Part shown: in pieces, positions 17,571-25,410 of the stretch
Position numbering within the stretch: position 1 is the stretch's first letter
Layout of the letters: each line of letters starts with the position of its first letter
Origin: an uncultured Bacilli bacterium
Lineage (GTDB): Bacteria > Bacillota_I > Bacilli_A > RF39 > UBA660
DNA length: 63,302 nucleotides
Reading direction: 5' to 3'
Assembly (NCBI GenBank): GCA_947629255.1
Contig: CANRDF010000004.1
Location: 1 to 63,302 of the forward strand
Program-made: the position numbers and the translations under genes
Notes under the pieces: model-generated
Seen by the model: only the letters and a program-made list of their open reading frames with translations
Told to the model about the DNA's origin: nothing
The model's database searches: none

Positions 17571-17989
17571 TGAAAGAATCTTTTTGGGGATATTGGATTA
17601 TTATTTTAGGTGTTTTCGTAGTTGTTATTATGATGTTAATTTCTAATGTTACAACTACGAACACTCAAAATTATTATTTGATAAAAGAAGTATCTGAGTC
17701 AGCAATGTTAGATGCAGTAGATTATGGGTACTTTCGTACAAGTGGAGAATTAAGAATTAATGCTGATAAATTTGTTGAAAGTTTTTTAAGAAGATTCTCT
17801 GAAAGTGTAGAATTAAATACTTATAAAATCGATTTTTATGGAGTGTATGAAGCACCTCCTAAAGCAAGTGTAAAAGTGACGAGCAAAAGTGGTACTTATA
17901 GTATTGGAACAAGTTCATCTTCTTTTGATATTGTAGATAGAGTAAATGCAATTTTGGAAGTTGATGGAACTGTAAGTGGAAAGAATTAG
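17570..17989 (+). CDS. Pilin-like single-pass protein of the Tad-like locus
   Basis: The 139-residue protein has a short basic/acidic start (MKESFWGYW), one membrane helix (about 8-26) and an extracellular alpha/beta tail. The topology and size fit TadE/F-type minor pseudopilins. The start overlaps the stop of the giant Cys-rich gene (taATG), so translation is coupled. MKESFWG loosely resembles the M[K/R][E/Q]A[T/I]G start of four proteins at 22787-24298. No classical prepilin cleavage motif is visible. Confidence 0.65.
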   Translation: MKESFWGYWIIILGVFVVVIMMLISNVTTTNTQNYYLIKEVSESAMLDAVDYGYFRTSGELRINADKFVESFLRRFSESVELNTYKIDFYGVYEAPPKASVKVTSKSGTYSIGTSSSSFDIVDRVNAILEVDGTVSGKN

Positions 17990-18031
17990 TTGATGAAACT
18001 AATGTGTCACAGATAGAAAGAAGGAATAAAA

Positions 18032-18829
18032 ATGGGAAAAATTTTAGCAAAGATAAAGCATTTTTTGAGTAATAAGAATACAGTGACAATTTTATGTGTG
18101 CTAGCAGGAATATTGGTTTTGTATATTGGATATAATTGGCGTGTAAATCAAGCGACAACTCCCGTTAGTATTCCTTATGCAAAAAATACGTTGTCTTCAG
18201 GACATTTGATTACTAATGATGATATCGGAACATTAGAAGTTTCTGGGACCGTACTTGAAAAAACAAAAGGTATTATTCGAAATCGAAGTCAGTTAGTTGG
18301 TAAAGAAGTTACTTATGGTAATACTATTCAAGCTAATAGTTTCTTTTATACAGATGATGTAAAAGATGCAGATGAAAATGATTACAGTGCTTTAGCTAAT
18401 ATTCAAGATGGATATGCTCCTATTAATTTAGATGTTGATTTGCATAGTACTTTTGGAAATGCAATTTATCCTGGAAACTATATTGATTTATGGTTTAGAG
18501 GTGTAGATGAAGATCGTAAGATGATTTATGAAAAATTTATTACAAGTATTCAGGTTTTAGATGTTACTGATAGTAATAGTAAATCTGTTTTTGAAACAGG
18601 TGCTGAAAGTAGAGAACCGGCTCATTTATTGTTTGCAGTAGAAGATGATTTAATGGAATTAATTTATGCTGCAGAAAGAGTGGGTGAGTTGGTTCCTGTT
18701 CCTCGTAATAAAAGTTATTCTCAGAATCCAGAGGAAATGAGAATTGCTAATGTGAATTTAGAGCTTTGGATAAGAGCTCAAGTTGCTGTTACAGATACAA
18801 CAGCAAATAATATTGTTACGGAGGAATGA
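18032..18829 (+). CDS. CpaB/RcpC-like SAF-domain protein (copy 1)
   Basis: The 265-residue protein has a cytoplasmic start, one membrane helix (about 18-35) and a SAF domain (about 42-105, with VPYAKN-type and LVGKEVTYGNTI segments). An outer domain with NYIDLWFRG and VQVLDV-like strands follows, as in CpaB/RcpC. In Tad systems CpaB links the pilus to the envelope; monoderm versions lack a secretin partner. It shares about half its residues with the next gene, indicating tandem duplication. Its end provides the GGAGG for the next start. Confidence 0.82.
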   Translation: MGKILAKIKHFLSNKNTVTILCVLAGILVLYIGYNWRVNQATTPVSIPYAKNTLSSGHLITNDDIGTLEVSGTVLEKTKGIIRNRSQLVGKEVTYGNTIQANSFFYTDDVKDADENDYSALANIQDGYAPINLDVDLHSTFGNAIYPGNYIDLWFRGVDEDRKMIYEKFITSIQVLDVTDSNSKSVFETGAESREPAHLLFAVEDDLMELIYAAERVGELVPVPRNKSYSQNPEEMRIANVNLELWIRAQVAVTDTTANNIVTEE

Positions 18830-18833
18830 TATA

Positions 18834-19592
18834 ATGAACAGTTTATTTACGAAAATTAAAAGATTTATTGGGAATAAAAACACTGTTACTATTCTTTGTG
18901 TAGTTGCAGGTCTAGTTATTCTTTATGTTGGATATAATTGGAGAGTGAAAGAAGCTATTAATCCTACTTTGGTTCCTTATGCTAAAGTAAATTTGGAAGC
19001 ACGGCATGTTATTACTACGGATGATATTGGATATATGAATGTTAATAGTGATGTTATGAGAAAAGCTTCTAATATTATTACAAATGCAAATGATTTAATT
19101 GGTAAAGAAGTTACTTATGGAAATAGTATTCCTGCAGGGAGTTTATTTTATACAGAAGATATTACAAAACCTGAATTATCTCCAGACTATGTTCTTAGTG
19201 ATATTCCTGATGGATATACTGCATTTTCTTTATCTGTAGATGAAACAACGACTTATGGAAATTATATTGAAATAGGAAGTTATATTGACCTTTGGTTTGA
19301 AGGTGAAGATGATTATGATCGAATTATTTATAGTAGATTTGTAAGTAGTATTCGGGTTTTAGATGTAAGAGATTCTAAAGGTGTATCCCTTGCTAATACC
19401 AAAAGTGAAAATCCAGCAGAACTTTTATTTGCTGTAAAAGATGATGATTATTCTTTGTTAGTTAAGGCAACTGCAGTGGGAGATTTGGTTCCAATTCCAC
19501 GTAATAAAAATTATACAGCGCATCCTGGTGAAATGGAAATGAGTAATGAAACGATTAAAGCTCTTATTTTGAGCAGAACTGGAACGATTTAA
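18834..19592 (+). CDS. CpaB/RcpC-like SAF-domain protein (copy 2)
   Basis: This 252-residue paralog of the preceding protein has the same order of parts. There is a basic start, a membrane helix (about 17-34, ILCVVAGLVILYVGYNWRV), a SAF domain (LIGKEVTYGNSI) and the outer domain (SYIDLWFEGED, RVLDVRD, LVPIPRNKNY). The ATG at 18834 follows GGAGGAATGATATA; a longer frame from 18783 lies inside the upstream gene. Two neighbouring CpaB proteins suggest hetero-oligomerisation or functional splitting. Confidence 0.82.
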   Translation: MNSLFTKIKRFIGNKNTVTILCVVAGLVILYVGYNWRVKEAINPTLVPYAKVNLEARHVITTDDIGYMNVNSDVMRKASNIITNANDLIGKEVTYGNSIPAGSLFYTEDITKPELSPDYVLSDIPDGYTAFSLSVDETTTYGNYIEIGSYIDLWFEGEDDYDRIIYSRFVSSIRVLDVRDSKGVSLANTKSENPAELLFAVKDDDYSLLVKATAVGDLVPIPRNKNYTAHPGEMEMSNETIKALILSRTGTI

Positions 19593-19613
19593 TCAATAAG
19601 AAGGGGCGATTCT

Positions 19614-20984
19614 ATGAATGATGCAGTTTTTTCTCAATTAGATTTTGGACCGCTAAGTGAGTTTTTAAATAATGATGATGTAACTGATATTTCGTATACA
19701 AATGGTGGTCAAGTTTGGTTAAAAACTTTATCAAAAGGAGTTTATCAGGTGGAAAGGCCTGAAATTAATAATCAATTAATGGAGAAGTTAGCATTTCAGT
19801 GTGCAAATGTTATGGGAAAAACTTTTAATATGGCTCATCCAATGCTTGATGCTGAAAGTGCTGAATTACGTATGAATTTTATACATGAATCTATAGCAAC
19901 TAATGGAATTGCATGTGTTATTCGTAAAACTCCAGCAAAAATTAGATTAAATAAAGAAAAATTATTGGATGAAAAATATGTATCTGAAGCTGTTCATGAT
20001 TTTTTAATTAAGTGTGTAGAAGGACATGCTAATATTATAGTCAGTGGAGAAACTGGTTCAGGTAAAACAGAACTTGTTAAATATTTGGCAAGTCATATCA
20101 AAGAGAATGAAAAAATTATTACGATTGAAGATACTTTAGAGCTTCACTTAGATCGAATTTTTCCACATCGTGATATCGTAGCATTGAAAACGAATAATAT
20201 TGCTAGTTATTCTGATGTCCTTGTTGCTTGTATGAGACAGAACCCTGTTTGGATATTACTTTCCGAAGTTCGTTCTGCTGAAGCAGTTATGGCTGTTCGT
20301 AACTCTATTTCATCGGGACACCATATTTTATCAACAATTCACTCTGATAAAGCAAGTTTGATTCCTATGCGTATGTTTGCACTTATTGAAAGTAATGTTG
20401 ATGTGGAACAATTTGTCACAACGATTCACCGTTATGTTCAAATTGGTATTTATGTAAAAGGTTATATGAGTAAAGAACTTGGAAGATTCCAACGTGAAAT
20501 TTTGGAAGTTTGTGAATTCTATGTAGATGATGACAACAAGCCTCAAGTAAATCTTATTTTTAAGAAAACTTTAACAGGTGAAATTACAATGAATAATCCT
20601 ACGAAATATTTAAGAGATTATTTAGGAATTAGTGGAGTAGTATTACCTGAAGATATTTTTGCAGAAGGGAACAAGACGTCTGGAACAACTGCAACACAGA
20701 TATTAAATAGTGAAAATAATACGGTTTCAAATCAAGCACCTGTAAATAAACCAGCGCAGGCTCCTGTGACTCCAGTAGTTTCTGAAAGTCAAATAAATAA
20801 GTCACCTGTAACATCACAAACTACTATGAATCAAGGTGCATCACCAGTAAGTCAAACAACTTCTGGAATGCAAGGACCTGTGGGAACACCACAAGTACAA
20901 GCTAAAAATTCTATACCAGTACAGCCAAGACCTGTTGTAATGCCATCAAGTCCTGTAACACCAGCAAATCCTAATGTAGGATAA
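19614..20984 (+). CDS. CpaF/TadA-family secretion ATPase
   Basis: The 456-residue protein is the motor ATPase. It has Walker A GETGSGKT (145-152), an Asp box near ITIEDTLEL (about 169-177), a Walker B-like WILLSEVR (213-220, Ser where CpaF usually has Gly) and a His box GHHILSTIHS (about 235-244). The N-terminal domain is short compared with typical CpaF. The last 95 residues or so are low-complexity Pro/Gln/Asn/Ser/Val, absent from classical CpaF. By family knowledge it hydrolyses ATP on the cytoplasmic face to drive pilin assembly through the TadB/TadC platform encoded next. Confidence 0.9.
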   Translation: MNDAVFSQLDFGPLSEFLNNDDVTDISYTNGGQVWLKTLSKGVYQVERPEINNQLMEKLAFQCANVMGKTFNMAHPMLDAESAELRMNFIHESIATNGIACVIRKTPAKIRLNKEKLLDEKYVSEAVHDFLIKCVEGHANIIVSGETGSGKTELVKYLASHIKENEKIITIEDTLELHLDRIFPHRDIVALKTNNIASYSDVLVACMRQNPVWILLSEVRSAEAVMAVRNSISSGHHILSTIHSDKASLIPMRMFALIESNVDVEQFVTTIHRYVQIGIYVKGYMSKELGRFQREILEVCEFYVDDDNKPQVNLIFKKTLTGEITMNNPTKYLRDYLGISGVVLPEDIFAEGNKTSGTTATQILNSENNTVSNQAPVNKPAQAPVTPVVSESQINKSPVTSQTTMNQGASPVSQTTSGMQGPVGTPQVQAKNSIPVQPRPVVMPSSPVTPANPNVG

Positions 20985-21006
20985 AAAGAAGAAAAGAGGG
21001 AGTCAT

Positions 21007-21903
21007 ATGATTGAGTTAGTCTTATTAATCGGTTTAGCAGTATTTGCTTTAACATATCGTTTTAATAATGGTGAAAATATTTATAAATTTTTTGTGAATT
21101 CAGTAGGTACAGTATATGATAAGTATGCTCCTTATAGTTTTAAAGAGGTACGTGCAAAAACGAAAGAGTTAGGACAAGAATATACACCTAGACAATATTT
21201 AACACAAGTTATTATTTTTGCAGGAGTTGCAGGTGGTATTTCTTATTTATATTTTTATAATATTATAATTGCGGTAATATATGCTGCAATAGCTGTTGCT
21301 TTTATTCCATATTTAGCATATTTAAGATGTCAAAAAGTTTATAGTGAATTTATTTTTGAACAAATTCAAATTTATACAACAAATGTTATTATGGAATTTA
21401 ATACCACTCAAAGTTTTGTTAAATCACTAGAAGGTGTAAGAGATTCAGGAATTTTAGAAGATCCAGTTTTGGCGGATGTAAAAACAATGATTGATATGTC
21501 TTATCAAAATGGTACGATTGATGAATCTATTGTATTCTTTAATAATAAGTATCCGTATTATATGGTAAAAAATATGAATCAATTGTTTTTACAAATTACT
21601 AAAGAAGGTGCAAAAGATTCAGGACAAGCTCTTGAAAATATGTCAATGGATATTGATGCTTTAGTAGAAGGAGTTTATAGAGATCAAATTGATAGAAAAG
21701 AATTTCATAAAAGATTTATTACTTTTGGTTTAGCGTTGTTCTTACTTGTTATGGCTATGCAATTCTTACTTGGAACAGATTCTTACCTGGAACTTTTAGA
21801 TATGTGGTATGTTCAGTTAATCTTACATGCTATTATTATTATCAATTGTTTCTTCTTAATTAGTGGAGAAAAATTCTATTATGAAGATGTGGGGGTGGAA
21901 TAA
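21007..21903 (+). CDS. TadB-like platform protein
   Basis: This 298-residue protein has N-terminal membrane helices (about 2-18, 68-85, 87-104), a helical cytoplasmic region (EQIQIYTTNVIMEFNTTQSFVKSLE) and two C-terminal helices (about 243-261, 268-287). This is the T2SSF/TadB arrangement. The region with SGQALENMSMDIDALVEG corresponds to the GspF-type helical bundle. It is expected to form the inner-membrane assembly platform with the following gene. The start of the next gene overlaps its stop (taATG). Confidence 0.8.
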   Translation: MIELVLLIGLAVFALTYRFNNGENIYKFFVNSVGTVYDKYAPYSFKEVRAKTKELGQEYTPRQYLTQVIIFAGVAGGISYLYFYNIIIAVIYAAIAVAFIPYLAYLRCQKVYSEFIFEQIQIYTTNVIMEFNTTQSFVKSLEGVRDSGILEDPVLADVKTMIDMSYQNGTIDESIVFFNNKYPYYMVKNMNQLFLQITKEGAKDSGQALENMSMDIDALVEGVYRDQIDRKEFHKRFITFGLALFLLVMAMQFLLGTDSYLELLDMWYVQLILHAIIIINCFFLISGEKFYYEDVGVE

Positions 21904-22691
21904 TGTATTGGGAAGTTATTGCGTTAGCACTTATTTTGTTATTTTGTTTAAATTATACAGGACGTATTAGTGCAAATCGTTTTGTTGCAGATAATGAAGT
22001 TTACTTTCGAAAACTAAAAGAAAGTGATTGGGACTTTTATGTTAAAGCAAAATATGGAGATACAGTGAATCCGGATTTTCTATTTAATAAACGAATTCAA
22101 AAAGGTTTGATAGCTATTGTTGTCATTTTGTGTTTCTTTATTTCAAATTTAACCTATATCACAGTATTATTTTCTGTATTAGGTGGTTATTTAATTTTCA
22201 GAATGGATTATTCTGATTTAAAGAAATATTATAAACGGCATTTAAATGAAATTGATGCGATGTTACCACATTATTTAAAAGGCTTAGAGATTTTGATTCA
22301 ACACTATACTGTTCCGGTAGCGCTTGGAAAAAGTATTGAAGATGCCCCTGCAATCTTCCGTGAAGGATTACAAGAAATGGTCAATCAAATCAATGAAGGG
22401 GATGATACGATCAATCCTTATATGAATTTTGCGAAGACATATCCGGTAAGAGATTCCATGCGTATGATGCGGTTACTTTATCGTTTAAGTTTAGGTAGAC
22501 AAGAGCATAAGCAAGAACAACTTTTGACTTTCTCTAGAACTATTTCAAATTTACAACAGAAAGCAAGAGAAATTAAATATAAAAATCGTCTAGATAAAAT
22601 GGAAAGTAAGACAATGCAAATGTTAATTGCAACAGGGTTAGGGGTTATGATTCTTTTAGTATTTGCAGTGTTACAAATGATGAATTTGTAA
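21903..22691 (+). CDS. TadC-like platform protein
   Basis: The 262-residue protein has membrane helices near 3-17, 66-82, 84-97 and 238-258 and a helical bundle with MLPHYLKGLEILIQHYTVPV and LGRQEHKQEQLLTFSRTI. This is the second T2SSF-type subunit, as TadC accompanies TadB. The gene starts one base inside the tadB-like stop. The region after its stop contains a separate promoter for the pilin genes. Confidence 0.78.
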   Translation: MYWEVIALALILLFCLNYTGRISANRFVADNEVYFRKLKESDWDFYVKAKYGDTVNPDFLFNKRIQKGLIAIVVILCFFISNLTYITVLFSVLGGYLIFRMDYSDLKKYYKRHLNEIDAMLPHYLKGLEILIQHYTVPVALGKSIEDAPAIFREGLQEMVNQINEGDDTINPYMNFAKTYPVRDSMRMMRLLYRLSLGRQEHKQEQLLTFSRTISNLQQKAREIKYKNRLDKMESKTMQMLIATGLGVMILLVFAVLQMMNL

Positions 22692-22727
22692 ATTTACATA
22701 AAAAAGTAAAGGAAGACTATTAATTTA

Positions 22728-22756
22728 TTGATATTTTAAAGAAAAGAAGTTATAAT
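22728..22756 (+). promoter_or_regulatory. Internal promoter of the pilin genes
   Basis: TTGATA (22728-22733), 17 bases, TATAAT (22751-22756), 30 bases before the first mini-pilin start. It would allow extra synthesis of the abundant pilins over the assembly machinery. Confidence 0.75.
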
Positions 22757-22786
22757 AATGTTTAGAGTAGGAGGTTATTAAAATAT

Positions 22787-23035
22787 ATGAAAGAAGCGAC
22801 AGGTGAATTAAATATGACAGTTGTTACAGTGGTAGCAATTGCTGCCGTTGCAGCATTCTTCTATGCATTTATTTGGCCAGGTATTCAATCAAATATAAAA
22901 GCATCAACATATTGTTCTAATGCTAACTGTCCAAATTCTGGTTCAGGAGATTTTACAAATTGTTCATATTTAGATGAAAATAATGAAACTCAAACTGGTT
23001 TAAACTGTACAAATTATTTTAGAAATAATCAATAA
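22787..23035 (+). CDS. Mini-pilin 1 of the Tad-like locus
   Basis: This 82-residue protein starts MKEATGELNMTVVTVVAIAA. A six-residue hydrophilic start ending in Gly is followed by one membrane helix (about 10-30) and a short outer tail with four Cys. Size, position after TadB/TadC and topology fit a Flp-type major pilin. It lacks the usual Gly-x4-Glu-Tyr processing motif. No prepilin peptidase gene is in the window. Preceded by AGGAGG and its own promoter. Confidence 0.7.
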   Translation: MKEATGELNMTVVTVVAIAAVAAFFYAFIWPGIQSNIKASTYCSNANCPNSGSGDFTNCSYLDENNETQTGLNCTNYFRNNQ

Positions 23036-23051
23036 TAGGAGGTAAAAGTTT

Positions 23052-23291
23052 ATGAAAGAAGCTACGGGAGAGCTTAATACAACAGTAATTACTGTGATAC
23101 TTGTGGCTTCCTTGGCTTCTTTTTTCTATTTTACAATATGGCCAACGTTACAAAGTAATTTAAATCAAAGTACGGGCTGTAGTAAGGCAATTTGTTTAGA
23201 AGAAAATAAACATGAAGATGGGACCGTTGATTGTGAAATTTGGGAAAATGGTGTAAAAAAAGATGACATCAAATGTGTTTGGAAGGGGTAA
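23052..23291 (+). CDS. Mini-pilin 2 of the Tad-like locus
   Basis: The 79-residue paralog of the preceding protein keeps the start (MKEATGELNTTVITVI), the membrane helix (about 12-30) and a Cys-containing outer tail. It has its own AGGAGG ribosome binding site 16 bases after the previous stop. Two adjacent mini-pilins may form a heteropolymer or be major/minor forms. Confidence 0.7.
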   Translation: MKEATGELNTTVITVILVASLASFFYFTIWPTLQSNLNQSTGCSKAICLEENKHEDGTVDCEIWENGVKKDDIKCVWKG

Positions 23292-23297
23292 CATAGA

Positions 23298-23819
23298 ATG
23301 AGAGAAGCAATTGGAGGAACTTGGATATTTCAAATTGTGATAGGTTTTATTTTACTTTTCACAGCTTTTATATGTCTTGCAGTGAATCGAAGTAAGGCTT
23401 TTGCAGTAAAAGATCAAATTATTCAGGTGATTCAATCTTACAATGGAATTAATGTAAATGAATCTTATGATGAATCTAAAATAGATGCTTTTTATGATAT
23501 TGTAGATTATATTAAATCTACTGCGTATCGTAATACGGGAGTAAAACCTGCTGATGAAAAAGTAGGGGATGAAACGGCTCCTTATTATTGCTTTAATCGA
23601 AATGGAAAACCTGATGATAATCATGCTACTTTTTGTATCGCACCTATTTCTGTAAGAGATGATGGATGTAATGTTAGCATGGATTGTAGTGAACTTCCAT
23701 CCATGTATTACTATAAAGTAGTAGTCTTTTATCAATTAGATATTCCTGTTTTTCATGATTTGTTTAATTTTAAAATTACAGGTGATACAAAAACAATGTA
23801 TGGGGAGGTTAGATCATGA
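23298..23819 (+). CDS. TadE/F-like pseudopilin 1
   Basis: The 173-residue protein starts MREAIGGTWIFQIVIGFILL. One helix (about 9-27) is followed by LAVNRSKAFAVKDQI and an outer domain of about 140 residues with four Cys. TadE/F pseudopilins share this topology, including the helix continuing into an AF.K-type amphipathic stretch. It is a paralog of the next gene. The short start resembles those of the mini-pilins. The next start overlaps its stop (ATGA). Confidence 0.7.
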   Translation: MREAIGGTWIFQIVIGFILLFTAFICLAVNRSKAFAVKDQIIQVIQSYNGINVNESYDESKIDAFYDIVDYIKSTAYRNTGVKPADEKVGDETAPYYCFNRNGKPDDNHATFCIAPISVRDDGCNVSMDCSELPSMYYYKVVVFYQLDIPVFHDLFNFKITGDTKTMYGEVRS

Positions 23820-24298
23820 GACAAGCAATAGGGACAACTTGGCTTATGCAACTTGTGATTATTTTTATGCTTATATTTGTAGCCTTTCTAGCATTAACCA
23901 TTAATTTTACAAAAGCTTTTAAAATAAAAAATGAACTTATTACTATGATTGAAAAAAATGAAGGATTAAGTTCTGGAGAAGATGGAACAATTTCATTAAT
24001 CAATAATTATTTATCTCATAATGGGTATATGGTAAAAGGAAAATGTGATAATTCGGAATATGGGGTTTCTAGTTTAAATTCTGATTCTATTGAAGTTGCA
24101 AATTCTAATGAAACTTATTTTTATTGTATTAAGAAAACAAGTTTTGGAACTCCTGCTTATCCTGAGCGTGCAAAATATACGGTAAGAATTTTTTTTCATT
24201 TTAGTTTACCTATAATTGGAGATTTATTTACGTTTACATCTGAAGGGATGACTGTGGACATTAATTATGCTTTAAATGATATTGAAGCTACAGGTTAA
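23816..24298 (+). CDS. TadE/F-like pseudopilin 2
   Basis: This 160-residue protein starts MRQAIGTTWLMQLVIIFMLI. It has one helix (about 9-27), the stretch LTINFTKAFKIKNELI matching its upstream paralog, and an outer domain ending with a segment (FFHFSLPIIGDLFTF) that resembles the paralog's FYQLDIPVFHDLFNF. It is probably a minor subunit of the pilus tip or assembly complex. Coupled translation with the upstream gene (four-base overlap). Confidence 0.7.
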   Translation: MRQAIGTTWLMQLVIIFMLIFVAFLALTINFTKAFKIKNELITMIEKNEGLSSGEDGTISLINNYLSHNGYMVKGKCDNSEYGVSSLNSDSIEVANSNETYFYCIKKTSFGTPAYPERAKYTVRIFFHFSLPIIGDLFTFTSEGMTVDINYALNDIEATG

Positions 24299-24312
24299 AG
24301 GAGGAAAAACTT

Positions 24313-25338
24313 ATGAATGTTAAAATAGCTAATAAATATGCAAGCTTGCTTGCCAATGTAGACATTGATTTTATTAAAAGTATTGAAGGTGAGTTTACAC
24401 CAGAAGAAATTATTATGCAGTTTGGGAATTTCTTTTACAATAAAATGATTTTGGATATCACGGCTATTAAAGGATATCAAGATATTACTAAAATTCAGGA
24501 ATTATCTGTAAATATGGATATGAGTAAAGTGATTCTTTTATTAGATGATTCTGAAGTTGTCAATAGTCCTAGATATTTATCTCAACTTGTTTCTATGGGA
24601 ATTTATAATTTTACACGAAATATTGATGCTATTAAATTTTTAATAGATAATCCAAATTCCTATAAAGATGTGGCTCAGTACCATCAGCTTAATAACGTTA
24701 TGACAGCTCCTGAAGAACCTCATATTACTGAGAGTAAAGATTCTGGAAAAGTTTCAGAGATGGATAATAGTCATGAACTTCGAATTATAGGAATTAAGAA
24801 TGTAACAGAACATGCTGGAAGTACAACCCTTACGTATTTGTTAAAAAAACAATTAGAGAAAAAATATAAAGTATGTGCAGTTGAGGTTGATGATAATGAT
24901 TTTGTCTATTTAAATGATAAAACGTTGAAGCATACTTCTAATACAGATTTACAAAGTTTTATAACTTTACATTATAATGAATATGATGTAATATTAGTAG
25001 ATCTAAATGATCAAGGAGCTATTAGTTTATGCACTGAGGTTCTTTATTTGATTGAACCTGGTTTAATTAAGTTAAATAAATTAATTCGAAAAGATCGACA
25101 GGCTTTTGAAAAATTAAAAGGTAAAAAGATTATTTTAAATCGAAGTGTATTAAATTCAAGTGATGTTGCAGATTTTGAATATGAGTCACGAAGTAAAGTA
25201 TATTTTAATATTCCTTATTTGGATGATAAATTAGATAAACATCATGTTTTAGATGAATTATTGATGAAGCTTGGTTTTTCAAGACTAGATACGGAAAACA
25301 GTGAAAAGGGTGGAAAGCTATTTAGCATTTTTAAATAG
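24313..25338 (+). CDS. TadZ/CpaE-like protein with degenerate P-loop
   Basis: The 341-residue protein has a receiver-like N-terminal half (about 1-125) and a MinD/ParA-like C-terminal half beginning ELRIIGIKN. There the deviant Walker A appears as KNVTEHAGSTTLTYLL (about 160-176), lacking the usual Gly-Lys-Thr. The second motif is VILVDLND (about 225). This fits TadZ/CpaE, which localises Tad machinery at the cell membrane and often has an altered P-loop. A strong AAGGAGGAAAA ribosome binding site precedes it. A terminator overlaps its last codons, ending the pilus operon. Confidence 0.75.
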   Translation: MNVKIANKYASLLANVDIDFIKSIEGEFTPEEIIMQFGNFFYNKMILDITAIKGYQDITKIQELSVNMDMSKVILLLDDSEVVNSPRYLSQLVSMGIYNFTRNIDAIKFLIDNPNSYKDVAQYHQLNNVMTAPEEPHITESKDSGKVSEMDNSHELRIIGIKNVTEHAGSTTLTYLLKKQLEKKYKVCAVEVDDNDFVYLNDKTLKHTSNTDLQSFITLHYNEYDVILVDLNDQGAISLCTEVLYLIEPGLIKLNKLIRKDRQAFEKLKGKKIILNRSVLNSSDVADFEYESRSKVYFNIPYLDDKLDKHHVLDELLMKLGFSRLDTENSEKGGKLFSIFK

Positions 25339-25346
25339 CTTTTTTA
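25316..25346 (+). terminator. Terminator embedded in the TadZ-like gene 3' end
   Basis: AGCTATTT (25316-25323) pairs with AAATAGCT (25333-25340), followed by T5. The stop codon lies inside the hairpin. Confidence 0.8.
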
Positions 25347-25355
25347 AATGTGCTC

Positions 25356-25384
25356 TTGTATTTTAAAGTAATATTTGATACAAT
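25356..25384 (+). promoter_or_regulatory. Promoter of the cell-wall hydrolase/VirD4 segment
   Basis: TTGTAT (25356-25361), 17 bases, TACAAT (25379-25384) with TG extension, directly after the terminator and 27 bases before the hydrolase start. It makes the last three genes of the locus a separate transcription unit. Confidence 0.75.
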
Positions 25385-25410
25385 ACTTAAGAGATTAGGT
25401 GGTGGTTTTA

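Noticed and set aside
23352-23735. 127-codon minus-strand frame
   Set aside because: Antisense shadow of a pseudopilin gene, Ile/Ser/Arg-rich composition typical of such shadows.
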